Assembly (NCBI GenBank): GCA_007134695.1
Contig: SLKI01000015.1
Span: 1 to 64,000, forward strand
Length of the DNA: 64,000 nucleotides
From: Balneolaceae bacterium
GTDB lineage: Bacteria; Bacteroidota; Rhodothermia; Balneolales; Balneolaceae
Direction of reading: 5' to 3'
Shown: positions 53,723 through 62,165 of the stretch, piece after piece
Layout: each line of letters begins with the position of its first letter
Position numbering within the stretch: position 1 is the first letter of the stretch
The notes under the pieces: model-generated
Told to the model about the DNA's origin: nothing
The model's database searches: none
What the model saw: only the letters and a program-made list of their open reading frames with translations
Position numbers and translations under genes: made by a program

Positions 53723-53740
53723 CCTGCAGCAAAGTAAACC

Positions 53741-54637
53741 TTAAAGCACATCCGCAAGTGCCTCCTCAAGATCAGAAAAGCGGAAACCGAATCCCGCATC
53801 GTTCAGCCGGGCCGGTACTACATTGAGGCTTCCGAGAACCGGGGCAGCCGCTTCGCCAAGAACCAGCTTCAACAGGGGTTCCGGTACTCGGAAAAATGAA
53901 GGGCGGTTCATTACACGGCCCATGGTTTTTGCCAGTTCATTCATCGTCACACTGTTTGGGCTGCAGGCGTTATAAGCACCGTTAAACTCTTCGTGGTGTA
54001 GAGGAAAAAGGATAGCATTACAGATATCCTCCATATGGATCCAGGGCAGATATTGACGGCCGCTGCCGATCGGCCCGCCGACAAACATCATAAAGGGAAG
54101 CCTCATTTTGCCAACAATACCGCCTCCCTGTTCCAAAACGGGTGCAATTCTTGCGATGGCAACCCGTATTCCAGCCTCCTCAGCCTCCCGGGCAGCATCT
54201 TCCCAATCCTTGCAAACCCGGCCCAGAAAATCATCGGCCGGTTCACCCGATTCGTCGATCGGTTTTGACCCTTGCTGTTTGTAATAGTTGACACCGGAGG
54301 CAGAAATCAGAAGCCCGGGTGGGTTCTCTGCTTTTTTGATCACTTCGGCCAAGCGGCTTGTAAGCCCTGCCCGGCTGTCGTAGATCGACTTTTTTACCTT
54401 CTCGGTCCATCGAAAGCCAAAAAGATTCTCCCCGGCCAGATTGATCACGACATCTGCCTTATCCATCTCGGAGACCAGTCCGGAATCCCAGGAGATAAAA
54501 CGCTGGTTATCTGCATTTTCACCGCGATAATTCTCTGGATTACGGGTCAGAATCGCCAGGTCATGCCCTTCTTTCAACAGTGTGGATCGTAAATAGGTGC
54601 CAATAAATCCGGTACCACCGGTTATAAGAAAATTCAT
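53741..54637 (-). CDS. TIGR01777-type SDR epimerase (YfcH-like)
   Basis: 298 residues. The Rossmann motif ITGGTGFIGTYL opens the protein; VINLAGENLFGFRWTEKVKK and SASGVNYYKQQ mark the SDR39U1/YfcH family, and the C-terminal DUF1731 segment (PVLGSLNVVPARL, FRFSDLEEALADVL) is present. The substrate is not known for this family. It converges on the large lipoprotein with 18 bases between. Confidence 0.92.
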   Translation of the reverse strand: MNFLITGGTGFIGTYLRSTLLKEGHDLAILTRNPENYRGENADNQRFISWDSGLVSEMDKADVVINLAGENLFGFRWTEKVKKSIYDSRAGLTSRLAEVIKKAENPPGLLISASGVNYYKQQGSKPIDESGEPADDFLGRVCKDWEDAAREAEEAGIRVAIARIAPVLEQGGGIVGKMRLPFMMFVGGPIGSGRQYLPWIHMEDICNAILFPLHHEEFNGAYNACSPNSVTMNELAKTMGRVMNRPSFFRVPEPLLKLVLGEAAAPVLGSLNVVPARLNDAGFGFRFSDLEEALADVL

Positions 54638-54826
54638 GAAAGCTCGCTTAATTGATTTTACGTCAATTTAGCTAAAATCCTAAACAGGAATGAGTTGAGA
54701 ATGGTTCACTCCGAATATCTGAAACAAAAAATCCCGAATCGAATTATATCAGGTAAAGCATTTGTTTAAATAGTCCGTATTTTGAAGTAAGATTTCCAAC
54801 AAAGAGAAGAAGAGTAGTCCGTTATC

Positions 54827-55663
54827 ATGAAGAGAGAGTTAAATCAAATATTCAAGCTTTCAGCACGCCTGCCTGGCAGGCTGCTTGTCCCGATCCTTCT
54901 CGCGGCCGTCACCTGCATTCACCTGTTGCCCAATGAAAATATGCTGGCTGAAAATCGGGTCGACCCTGTCGATACACTGTTGGTCGACGCCCTGAAGTTG
55001 AGCAATAATGGAAATGAATACCAGGCCCTCGAGCTCTATCAACAGATTTTGAACAGAGAACCCGGCCACTACGAAGCTCTCTGGAATGCAAGCCTGCTGC
55101 TCACCAGGCTTGGACGTCAGCAAAAGACCGGAGACCAGGTGCTTAATTACTACAACCGGGCTCGATTTGTCGCCGATCAATGCCTCCGGCACCACCCCGA
55201 CAAGCCTCGCTGCCATTATACCTACGGACTGGCGCTCGCCGGAATTGTCGACGAAATTCCAACGTCGGCACAACGTATCGACTATATCTGGAAGGTGAAA
55301 GAGCATGGTGAGAAAGCACTCGAGTCCGATCCGGATTACGCACCGAACTGGCATCTTCTCGGAATCCTTCATTCAAAACTTTCCACCCTTTCGAGAGCTG
55401 AAAAACTGGGCGCTAGAGTACTCTTCGGCCGGCTTCCGGAGGGATCCACGGCCGAAAGAGCGGAAGAGTATCTGCTCAAAGCGATTGAGCTCGACCCGAA
55501 CACTATTCTGTTTCACCTGGACCTGGCGCAACATTACCAGGAGACCGGCCAGCCGCAAAATGCCCGTCCTCACCTGGAGAGAGCGCTGGCTCTGGAATCC
55601 AGTCACAAATTTGACGACCTCAACCAGGAAGAAGCTCGAGAGAGGCTGAAAGCGGTACAATAA
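54827..55663 (+). CDS. Exported tetratricopeptide-repeat protein (278 residues)
   Basis: The N-terminal signal (LLVPILLAAVTCIHLLP) is followed by four or so TPR units (YQALELYQQILNREPGHYEA, DYAPNWHLLGILHSKLS, AEEYLLKAIELDPNTILFHL). A periplasmic helper of unknown partner. It is a single gene facing the cdsA operon, with 26 bases between their ends. The 189 bases upstream are AT-rich and contain no recognised structure. Confidence 0.78.
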   Translation: MKRELNQIFKLSARLPGRLLVPILLAAVTCIHLLPNENMLAENRVDPVDTLLVDALKLSNNGNEYQALELYQQILNREPGHYEALWNASLLLTRLGRQQKTGDQVLNYYNRARFVADQCLRHHPDKPRCHYTYGLALAGIVDEIPTSAQRIDYIWKVKEHGEKALESDPDYAPNWHLLGILHSKLSTLSRAEKLGARVLFGRLPEGSTAERAEEYLLKAIELDPNTILFHLDLAQHYQETGQPQNARPHLERALALESSHKFDDLNQEEARERLKAVQ

Positions 55664-55689
55664 AACCCTGCCACCCGATTACGGACGCA

Positions 55690-56490
55690 TCAAAGTACCC
55701 ATCTCAAATAGATATAGACTACAGGTGCAGCAAAAATCAGTGCATCAAAACGATCCAGAAAGCCTCCGTGGCCGGGCAGAAGATGGGAGGAATCTTTTAC
55801 ACCCGCCAGCCGCTTGAGCCGGCTGCCGATCAAGTCCCCTGCCGGCCCGAAAAGACTCACCAGCAATACCATCGGCATTCCGGCTGCAACCGAAACGGGA
55901 TAGTCTTCTGCAGATAAATAGACGATCAGAAAGCCGGTCAACGCACCGGCAAACCCGGAGGCAAAACCTTCCCAGGTTTTATTCGGGCTGATGCGGGGCG
56001 CCATCGGATGCTTGCCGAAACTGCGTCCGCCGAAATAGGCAAACATATCGTTACCCCAAATCATCAGAATCAAGGTGAATATGAGCAACAAGCCGGCTGA
56101 TTCCCCTCCCATCAACCGGATTTCGTAAAAAAGAAGCAACCCCAGAGGAGCGTAAAGGCCGCAGAAGAGGGTGACGAGCCAGCGGGATGAGAACTGCTCA
56201 CTTCGGCCGGCAAGGGCCCTTAATGTTACAAGCAACATCAGAGAAGCAACGACAAGTGTCAGCCAGAGTGGCTGCCAGGCGAAGGTCCAGGTAAACAGGG
56301 CGATCAGTACGGCTGCCAGGCTGTAAGCCCGAAACGGCATCTTGTCGAACAGATTCACCATTTCGATCATGGCGAGAAATGCAATTGTTGCAGAGAGCAG
56401 AAAAAAAGGTGTACCGCCTGTCCAGACCAGGTATAGAAAAAGAGCGGCAGCGGGTATCCCGAAAAGCACTCGCTTGGTCAGTTCACTCAA
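55690..56490 (-). CDS. cdsA: Phosphatidate cytidylyltransferase
   Basis: Makes CDP-diacylglycerol for phospholipid synthesis. 266 residues, about eight membrane segments, and the C-terminal signature SRLKRLAGVKDSSHLLPGHG followed by GFLDRFDAL, with its Asp and Lys residues intact. Also APRISPNKTWEGFASG. Its ATG overlaps the stop of the DUF2007 gene (ATGA). Last gene of the long envelope operon. Confidence 0.95.
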   Translation of the reverse strand: MSELTKRVLFGIPAAALFLYLVWTGGTPFFLLSATIAFLAMIEMVNLFDKMPFRAYSLAAVLIALFTWTFAWQPLWLTLVVASLMLLVTLRALAGRSEQFSSRWLVTLFCGLYAPLGLLLFYEIRLMGGESAGLLLIFTLILMIWGNDMFAYFGGRSFGKHPMAPRISPNKTWEGFASGFAGALTGFLIVYLSAEDYPVSVAAGMPMVLLVSLFGPAGDLIGSRLKRLAGVKDSSHLLPGHGGFLDRFDALIFAAPVVYIYLRWVL

Positions 56491-56879
56491 AACTCCTCCT
56501 CATCTTCGGACCTCTTGCCCTCAGACCTTTCATCTTCGTTTCTATCACCTTCGGGACTCTCATCTTCGAACTTGTTCCATTCCTCATCCAGCTCATCCCC
56601 TTCCGGAAAATCTTTTTCCAAATCCACCTCGTCGCTTTCGAGCTTTTCGAGAGCACGGCGAGCCCGTTTTTCATACTCCTTCGGTACATAGAGATAGACC
56701 ATCGAGGTCTCACCGATATTGAGATTAACTGACGAATCACGTTTAGAGAGAATGTTGGATGGAATCCTGAGGTTGGCCAGGTAGTTTCGTGCGAGCGCTA
56801 CCTCATATTCTGTACCTCGCTCCAGAATACAGACCCAGTTTTCCACCTCGTTAGGCCGCGGGCCATCGAAAAAACCCAT
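56487..56879 (-). CDS. DUF2007-domain protein with acidic tail
   Basis: 130 residues from ATG 56879 (MGFFDGPRPNEVENW); the frame is open further but overlaps the CPBP gene. A DUF2007 domain (about 14-80: CILERGTEYEVALARNYLAN, VYLYVPKEYEKRAR), a putative signal-transducing or ligand fold, is followed by a Glu/Asp/Arg-rich disordered tail with EDER/GKRSEDE repeats. It begins one base from the CPBP stop and overlaps cdsA. Confidence 0.8.
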   Translation of the reverse strand: MGFFDGPRPNEVENWVCILERGTEYEVALARNYLANLRIPSNILSKRDSSVNLNIGETSMVYLYVPKEYEKRARRALEKLESDEVDLEKDFPEGDELDEEWNKFEDESPEGDRNEDERSEGKRSEDEEEF

Positions 56880-56880
56880 T

Positions 56881-57804
56881 TTACTGCTCCTCGCTTGCGT
56901 GTTTAAATAGTTGAACAAGTACAAAAGCGGTAAGTATACCACTTGCCAATAACACCCAAATCGGGGGCAGCGTTTCTGCACTCATTTCGGTAAAGACAAG
57001 CTCCGGGTAATGTGAACCGGCAAGAACCGCTGCTCCATTATTGATGAAGTGGGCAACTATGGCAGGAATCAAACTTCCGCTAAGCCATGTAACCAGTGCA
57101 AGCAGAATCCCCAGTGTGGCAAGCGGGAGGAGATGGGTCGCCTGCAAATGAAACAGGCCGAAAACCAGGCCCGATATTACTATTGCGGGCCAGATTCCCC
57201 AACTTTTCTCAAAGGCGCGCTGCACGTAGCCGCGAAACATCACTTCTTCGCAAACAGCGGGTACCAGTGCGATATTGATCAGCGCCATCAGGACCATACC
57301 GTCTCCGGTCAAAAAATTCTCGATCATCTCATATTGAGATTGCTGAAGTTCGGTGAAGGATTCGGGCACCGGTACCAGAGAGTTGAGATAACCGATCAGA
57401 AGTACGATCGGCTGGACTACGACAAACAGTACTGCAGCCAAAAGCGTCATTCGAACTGTATTGGAATTGGCCTTCAGCCTCAGAAAGGAACGCTTCTCCT
57501 GTTTCTGTGTATGAAGTCCGGCAACCAGCCAGGTGGCAAGCCCCAGAAACAGGATCTGTCCGGTACTGTTGCCAATAAATAGTATATCGACTCTCTCAGT
57601 TAACAGCTCCAGAAAATCTCCGCCGGGCTCTGTGATCAACAGTAAAACAACTGCGACTATACCGGCTGTAATCTGAAACAGGATAAAGGCGACAACTATC
57701 CAGATCATTGCCATCGCCCAGTGAGAAAAGCCGTTCCGCACCACCCAGCTTTGCTCGCCGGATAGTGGTGTATGTTCAGGAACCTGTTGTGGCTGGTTCA
57801 TCAA
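56881..57804 (-). CDS. CPBP-family intramembrane protease
   Basis: 307 residues with about eight membrane segments. The glutamate motif CEEVMFRGYVQRAF (EExxxR), the FGLFHLQ histidine motif and the final HFINN motif of ABI/CPBP (Rce1-like) proteases are all present. Target unknown. Sits between DUF4199 (16 bases upstream) and DUF2007 genes. Confidence 0.9.
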   Translation of the reverse strand: MMNQPQQVPEHTPLSGEQSWVVRNGFSHWAMAMIWIVVAFILFQITAGIVAVVLLLITEPGGDFLELLTERVDILFIGNSTGQILFLGLATWLVAGLHTQKQEKRSFLRLKANSNTVRMTLLAAVLFVVVQPIVLLIGYLNSLVPVPESFTELQQSQYEMIENFLTGDGMVLMALINIALVPAVCEEVMFRGYVQRAFEKSWGIWPAIVISGLVFGLFHLQATHLLPLATLGILLALVTWLSGSLIPAIVAHFINNGAAVLAGSHYPELVFTEMSAETLPPIWVLLASGILTAFVLVQLFKHASEEQ

Positions 57805-57820
57805 CTCTTATGAGGATCGA

Positions 57821-58408
57821 TTAGATGGTTTCCTCTTCTTTGGCGGCAAAGAGCTTGACACCCAGCATACCGGTCAGCAGGTTGAGAAGGCCGGTGATAG
57901 GAATACCCCAGGCGAGTTGCTGAAGGATCGACGTATCACGAATGCCGGCAGCCATCGAGTCGATCATCTGCTCTCTTGCATCCGCCGGCATATCCATCAT
58001 TTCAACATTGGCGACCACACTGTCGAGGATTTTTTCGGTATAATCCGGATCGATAAATAGCCAGAGTTCATTGAGGACCGCACTGGCCAGTACAATCACC
58101 CCGCCGGTCAGAAAACCGACCAAAGCACCGCGACCCAATTTAATATGGGGAGTCACATCCCGGGTATAGTGCCAGACAGTAACCATTCCGGCGATACAGG
58201 TGGCTAAACAGACAACCAGCCCGCTCATTGTCATCGGGGTAACAAACGATCCGCTGGGTTCGGATGTGATCTGCATATATCCGAACGCTATATTGATTAC
58301 AAATGCTACTAAACTGAAAATTCCTCCGACCAGCAGAACAGACGTCCAGTATGATCCGTCCTGAGGGGTCGAACTATCGGTGGTGTAACTTGTTTCGGTC
58401 TGATCCAT
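57821..58408 (-). CDS. DUF4199-family membrane protein
   Basis: 195 residues from ATG 58408 (MDQTETSYTT). Four membrane segments (VLLVGGIFSLVAFVINIAFG, MSGLVVCLATCIAGMVTVWH, GALVGFLTGGVIVLASAVL, LLTGMLGVKLF) with a soluble loop between the third and fourth match the DUF4199 layout of Bacteroidota. It overlaps the end of the DUF2085 gene by 35 bases. Function unknown. Confidence 0.8.
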   Translation of the reverse strand: MDQTETSYTTDSSTPQDGSYWTSVLLVGGIFSLVAFVINIAFGYMQITSEPSGSFVTPMTMSGLVVCLATCIAGMVTVWHYTRDVTPHIKLGRGALVGFLTGGVIVLASAVLNELWLFIDPDYTEKILDSVVANVEMMDMPADAREQMIDSMAAGIRDTSILQQLAWGIPITGLLNLLTGMLGVKLFAAKEEETI

Positions 58409-58871
58409 AATCCTGAGTTTTCGACTGGTTATTGTTTTGGCCCCTGAACTGATCGGCCACCATGTAGACAAATCCCGCTCCCAAAATGGCCCCCATTAAA
58501 AATCGAGAGAAGTTGGAACTGTTCCAAACCGTGAATTGCCCGGCCATATAATCGCCGATCTGGATTAATACTGCAAGCGTCAATACGGTACCGGCGGCCC
58601 GGAAGTTGCATCCGGACCGAAGGATGGCCGGCATCAGAATCCACCCGGCCAGCAGGGCAGTGAAAATACCAAAGCAGCGAGCATTAACGGCCATCGGCAC
58701 TCCGTTTATCGTAAAAGAGCGCTCGGGAAGCTGATGACAGACGCCGACAAACATTTGGTAATTCCACGAATCGTAGGCAGCCGGACGGTCCCAGACTCCG
58801 TTACCGAGCGACAGGAGAAACAGCCCTGTCAGCCCGATGAGAATGCCAATATAAAGGTGTGAATATTGCAT
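58374..58871 (-). CDS. DUF2085-family membrane protein
   Basis: 165 residues from ATG 58871 (MQYSHLYIGIL). Membrane segments flank the family signature CHQLPERSF and VNARCFGIFTALLAGW with conserved Cys, His, Arg residues that may bind a metal. Function unknown. Thirteen bases after the thioesterase gene; overlaps DUF4199. Confidence 0.82.
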   Translation of the reverse strand: MQYSHLYIGILIGLTGLFLLSLGNGVWDRPAAYDSWNYQMFVGVCHQLPERSFTINGVPMAVNARCFGIFTALLAGWILMPAILRSGCNFRAAGTVLTLAVLIQIGDYMAGQFTVWNSSNFSRFLMGAILGAGFVYMVADQFRGQNNNQSKTQDYGSDRNKLHHR

Positions 58872-58884
58872 GAATGGAAGCCCG

Positions 58885-59334
58885 TCAGGCCTCTCCGGAA
58901 TCAGATAATTTCTGAAGAAAATGATCGGGGGCTCGCCTCGGTTTTCGGCTCTCAACATCAGAAAAAGCGAGTGTCACCTTGCCAAACACGTGCGGTGCAC
59001 TCTGCCGGTCGGTATAGACTCGGTAGAAGGTATGCAGTCGTACGAGGGGTGGTTCAAAGATGGTAACTTCTACACGCATCTCTTCATCGTAGAAGACCGG
59101 TGCTTTATATTCCAGGGCGGCTTCGGTGACCGGAAGCATCACCCCTTCTTTCTCCATTTCACTGTATGGCATCCCGAGACGACGGATCATTTCTGTCCGG
59201 GCAACCTCAAAATACTCCAGATACCGGCCGTAATAGACATATCCCATCTGGTCGGTCTCCCCGTAACGGCTGCGAATCCGGTGTGTATATCTGAAGAGGG
59301 GGTCCTGTTCTGGAAACCGGAGGAGTTTACTCAT
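58885..59334 (-). CDS. Acyl-CoA thioesterase, YbgC-like hotdog
   Basis: 149 residues. The 4-hydroxybenzoyl-CoA thioesterase-type start [29 protein letters not shown] is split here as [20 protein letters not shown] with the catalytic Asp in [23 protein letters not shown] follows. Probably hydrolyses acyl-CoA or acyl-ACP for envelope lipid turnover. Its start overlaps the accA stop (ATGA). Confidence 0.9.
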   Translation of the reverse strand: MSKLLRFPEQDPLFRYTHRIRSRYGETDQMGYVYYGRYLEYFEVARTEMIRRLGMPYSEMEKEGVMLPVTEAALEYKAPVFYDEEMRVEVTIFEPPLVRLHTFYRVYTDRQSAPHVFGKVTLAFSDVESRKPRRAPDHFLQKLSDSGEA

Positions 59335-60308
59335 GATTTCTTGCCGGCAGGTTCCTCTTGCCTGACTTCATACCGGCCCATCGCAGTATACTTGTCGACC
59401 CTCTGATTGACTCTATCTTCCGGAGAGAGTTTTTCCAGCCTTTCCAGGCTCTTCATAATCTGTTTTTTTACAGCTTCGGCGGATGCATCCCAATCCCTGT
59501 GAGCACCGCCGAGCGGCTCCTCGATCACTCCGTCGATGATTTCCAGTTCTTCCAGATCCTTGGCGGTCAATCTCAGCTCCGAAGCCGCCTGCTCCTTGTA
59601 ATCCCACGTCTTCCAGAGAATGGAGGAGCAGGACTCGGGAGAGATGACAGAATACCAGGTGTTCTCCATCATATAGAGTTCATTGCCCATCCCGATACCG
59701 ATTGCACCCCCACTGGCTCCTTCACCGATCACGATCGAGATGATCGGAACCCTGAGGGTAGCCATCATTTTCAGATTCTTTGCGATCGCTTCGGCCTGGC
59801 CGCGCTCTTCCGCTTCAAGTCCTGGAAATGCGCCGGGAGTGTCGAGCAGTGTCACGACTGGGATATCGAACTTTTCGGCGAGCTTCATCAGTCTGAAGGC
59901 TTTGCGGTACCCTTCGGGATTGGCCATGCCGAAGTTCCTGTATTGACGATCTTTGGTATCTCGCCCTTTCTGATGGCCGATCCACATCACCGAATTGCCG
60001 TTGACCGATCCCAGCCCTCCAACAACCGCTTTGTCATCCTTATAATAGCGGTCCCCGTGCAGCTCAATAAACGTTTCGGAGATTCGGTGAATATAGTCCA
60101 ATGTATAGGGCCGCTGCGGGTGCCGTGCAAGCTGCACTCGCTGCCAGCGTGTAAGGTTGCCGAAAATAGACTGACGGAGCTGGTCGGCTTTCTTCCGGAG
60201 GCGGTCGATCTCCGGCTGAAGCACCTTGTCTTCGACGGAAAGTTCCCTTAACTCTTCAATTTTCTTTTCCAGTTCGACAATCGGTTTTTCAAAATCCAGA
60301 TAATCCAT
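59331..60308 (-). CDS. accA: Acetyl-CoA carboxylase carboxyltransferase alpha subunit
   Basis: First step of fatty acid synthesis. 325 residues from ATG 60308 ([13 protein letters not shown]). Signatures: [68 protein letters not shown]. accD is not in the window. 204 bases follow gldC without a gene; the thioesterase overlaps its stop. Confidence 0.96.
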   Translation of the reverse strand: MDYLDFEKPIVELEKKIEELRELSVEDKVLQPEIDRLRKKADQLRQSIFGNLTRWQRVQLARHPQRPYTLDYIHRISETFIELHGDRYYKDDKAVVGGLGSVNGNSVMWIGHQKGRDTKDRQYRNFGMANPEGYRKAFRLMKLAEKFDIPVVTLLDTPGAFPGLEAEERGQAEAIAKNLKMMATLRVPIISIVIGEGASGGAIGIGMGNELYMMENTWYSVISPESCSSILWKTWDYKEQAASELRLTAKDLEELEIIDGVIEEPLGGAHRDWDASAEAVKKQIMKSLERLEKLSPEDRVNQRVDKYTAMGRYEVRQEEPAGKKS

Positions 60309-60512
60309 AAGCGGGTGCAAAAGTTTGTGAGAAAGGTTTGAGCAACGGCTGCCGAATCGAATCCAGTTAATATTCGAATTGTATATTCAGCCGAGTGAAT
60401 GAACTTATTGCCGGTAAACCGGCTGCACAGACCGAACAACAATATAAAAAGGGATCGGTAAGAGTTAATAACCCGAATTCCATGATTTCTGTTCAGTTCA
60501 GATTCCGGTATT

Positions 60513-60848
60513 CTACTCCCTGATCTCCATTTTTTCGGCAAAATGGTCGCAAAAATCCCTCATATCACCGCTGATTCGCTCGTCATCAATCGATTTTTCC
60601 AGTGTATCGGCCATGGTGACCAGCGTCTGATGAAAAAAGATCTTCATCTCATCGACAGTCATCTCGCGCGTCCAGAGATCGAGCCGAAGCGTATCCTTGC
60701 TATTGTGGTCCCACAGGGCGAGTATCATCGCACGGCAGATCGCTTCTTCATTCCCCGGATCGTCGGTGGCTTGCCAGCGAATCAGTTCCGGTACATTTTC
60801 CTTGTCCAGCTCGACGGTAATGTTAATCTCTTTTTTTTGATCAGGCAT
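60513..60848 (-). CDS. gldC: Gliding motility-associated protein GldC
   Basis: 111 residues from ATG 60848 (MPDQKKEINI). The whole protein matches GldC of Bacteroidota: VPELIRWQATD, then LALWDHNSKDTLRLDLWT, MTVDEMKIFFHQTLVTMAD and the end MRDFCDHFAEKMEI. GldC is a small soluble protein tied to GldB and gliding/T9SS, though it also occurs in non-gliding species. Its start overlaps the rluD stop by 8 bases. The longer open frame upstream is only the antisense shadow of rluD. Confidence 0.9.
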   Translation of the reverse strand: MPDQKKEINITVELDKENVPELIRWQATDDPGNEEAICRAMILALWDHNSKDTLRLDLWTREMTVDEMKIFFHQTLVTMADTLEKSIDDERISGDMRDFCDHFAEKMEIRE

Positions 60849-61866
60849 CGAATTCCGTTTTAGGTTTACAGTGTTCTCTGAGTGTTTCCAGTACATGTGA
60901 AAAATCTCTTGGAAGCCGGGAATCGAACTCCATATACTTGTTCTTGCCGGGATGAAAGAAGCCGAGTGATTTTGCATGCAGAGCCTGGCGGGGCATCTCA
61001 CGGAATAGATTTTCAAACATCTTTTTCCGGCCGCCGGTATTCTGTCCGTATCGGACCGAATTGCCCCCGTAGGTCCGGTCTCCAAATATGTAATACCCTT
61101 CATGCTGCATATGCACACGAATCTGATGGGTTCGGCCGGTTTCGAGTTTTAGTTCGACAAGTGCCAGAAAATCGAAATACTCGAGTACGCGATAGTGCGT
61201 GACGGCAAACTTCCCTTTCCCTTCCGGCAAAACGGTCATAATCTTCCGGTCCTGGGGTGAACGCCCGATATAGTTTCGGATCGTACCTTTTCTGGGTGGT
61301 TTCCCCCAGACAATTGCCCAATAGGTTCGATCCACATCTTTTTTGGCAAACTGCTTGCTGAGTCGCTTATGAACCTCATCCGTTTTGGCAACGACAAGGA
61401 GGCCGCTCGTATCTTTGTCCAGCCGGTGTACGATCCCGGGCCTCAGACCTTCAGCATCGATCGAAGAGAGATTCTTTCTCGTATGATGGAGCAGGCCGTT
61501 GACGAGTGTCCCCTCCCAGTTTCCGAAAGCGGGATGTACAACCATATCGGGATCTTTGTTGACGACGAGCAGTTCTTCATCTTCATAGACGATATCCAGG
61601 TCCATCTCTTCCGGTTTGGCTTCCGGCGGCGGCGGTTTTGGCAGGCTTACTTCGATCACATCACCCGGTTGCATGATGTAAGAGGCTTTCTCCTGCTTGC
61701 CGTTCACCCAGACAAATCCATCTTTAATCGCTTTCTGCACTTTATTCCGGCTGGCATTCTCGATAAACGAAGTGATATACTTGTCGAGCCGAATCTCCTT
61801 TGTCTGCCCCTCGGGAACATGGAGCACATACTCGGTTTTCTGAGGATGTTCTTTTTCTACCAGCAT
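60841..61866 (-). CDS. rluD: Ribosomal large-subunit pseudouridine synthase, RluD type
   Basis: Makes pseudouridines in helix 69 of 23S rRNA. 341 residues from ATG 61866 (MLVEKEHPQK). N-terminal S4 domain (RLDKYITSFIENASRNKVQK), catalytic motif GIVHRLDKDTSGLLVVAKT with the Asp, and ALVELKLETGRTHQIRVHM. First recognised gene of the envelope operon; gldC overlaps its end. Confidence 0.94.
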   Translation of the reverse strand: MLVEKEHPQKTEYVLHVPEGQTKEIRLDKYITSFIENASRNKVQKAIKDGFVWVNGKQEKASYIMQPGDVIEVSLPKPPPPEAKPEEMDLDIVYEDEELLVVNKDPDMVVHPAFGNWEGTLVNGLLHHTRKNLSSIDAEGLRPGIVHRLDKDTSGLLVVAKTDEVHKRLSKQFAKKDVDRTYWAIVWGKPPRKGTIRNYIGRSPQDRKIMTVLPEGKGKFAVTHYRVLEYFDFLALVELKLETGRTHQIRVHMQHEGYYIFGDRTYGGNSVRYGQNTGGRKKMFENLFREMPRQALHAKSLGFFHPGKNKYMEFDSRLPRDFSHVLETLREHCKPKTEFDA

Positions 61867-61993
61867 AGATCTAAAATATAAAAAACGAACGTTTGTATGG
61901 GCAGATGACAGAGATTCCATCCAGGCCCTCTGCCGGAATACCGGCCTTGAAGAATGCCGCCTGAGCGAAAATTTTTAGCATTTAAAAAAATAT

Positions 61994-62022
61994 GTAAGGA
62001 ATTCAATTTAAAATGATCATAC
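61994..62022 (+). promoter_or_regulatory. Two-block motif GTAAGGAATT-N11-GATCATAC, copy B
   Basis: Identical to copy A at 13048 in both blocks and in spacing, and again preceded by AAAAAAATAT. It lies 172 bases before the recN ATG and ahead of two hairpins. Read as a promoter, transcription would begin at about 62028. Confidence 0.45.
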
Positions 62023-62047
62023 AGTCAGTACCAATTTAAAACTGTCT

Positions 62048-62074
62048 GGTTCGAAAGCGGCATGCTTCTGAACC
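62048..62074 (+). ncRNA. First hairpin of the recN leader
   Basis: GGTTCGAAAGC (62048-62058) pairs with GCTTCTGAACC (62064-62074) around GGCAT, with 10 of 11 positions pairing (one G-U, one mismatch). It lies between the two-block motif and the terminator. A 13-codon ORF (ATG 62062 to TAA 62103; MLLNLFILIKGGS) starts in this loop and stops at the terminator base; its reality is unproven. Confidence 0.45.
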
Positions 62075-62101
62075 TATTTATTTTGATCAAGGGAGGGTCA
62101 T

Positions 62102-62158
62102 AAAATCCGCCGGTAACTTGTCGTAACGATATGTTCACCGGTGGATTTTTTATTATTT
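62102..62158 (+). terminator. Terminator directly upstream of recN
   Basis: A 13-bp stem AAAATCCGCCGGT (62102-62114) pairs with ACCGGTGGATTTT (62137-62149), one G-U pair, with a 22-base loop. The T-rich tract TTTTTATTATTTT follows. The recN ATG is at 62166, only 7 bases after the tract, so any recN mRNA begun upstream must read through it. Confidence 0.85.
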
Positions 62159-62165
62159 TCGGGTC

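Noticed and set aside
60849-61118. N-terminal extension of GldC by 90 residues
   Set aside because: The extension is antisense to conserved rluD sequence; GldC proteins begin at the MPDQKK position.
61994-62158. SRP RNA or another standard ncRNA before recN
   Set aside because: The conserved SRP loop sequence (GGAAG-AGCA type) is absent and the two hairpins do not match that fold.
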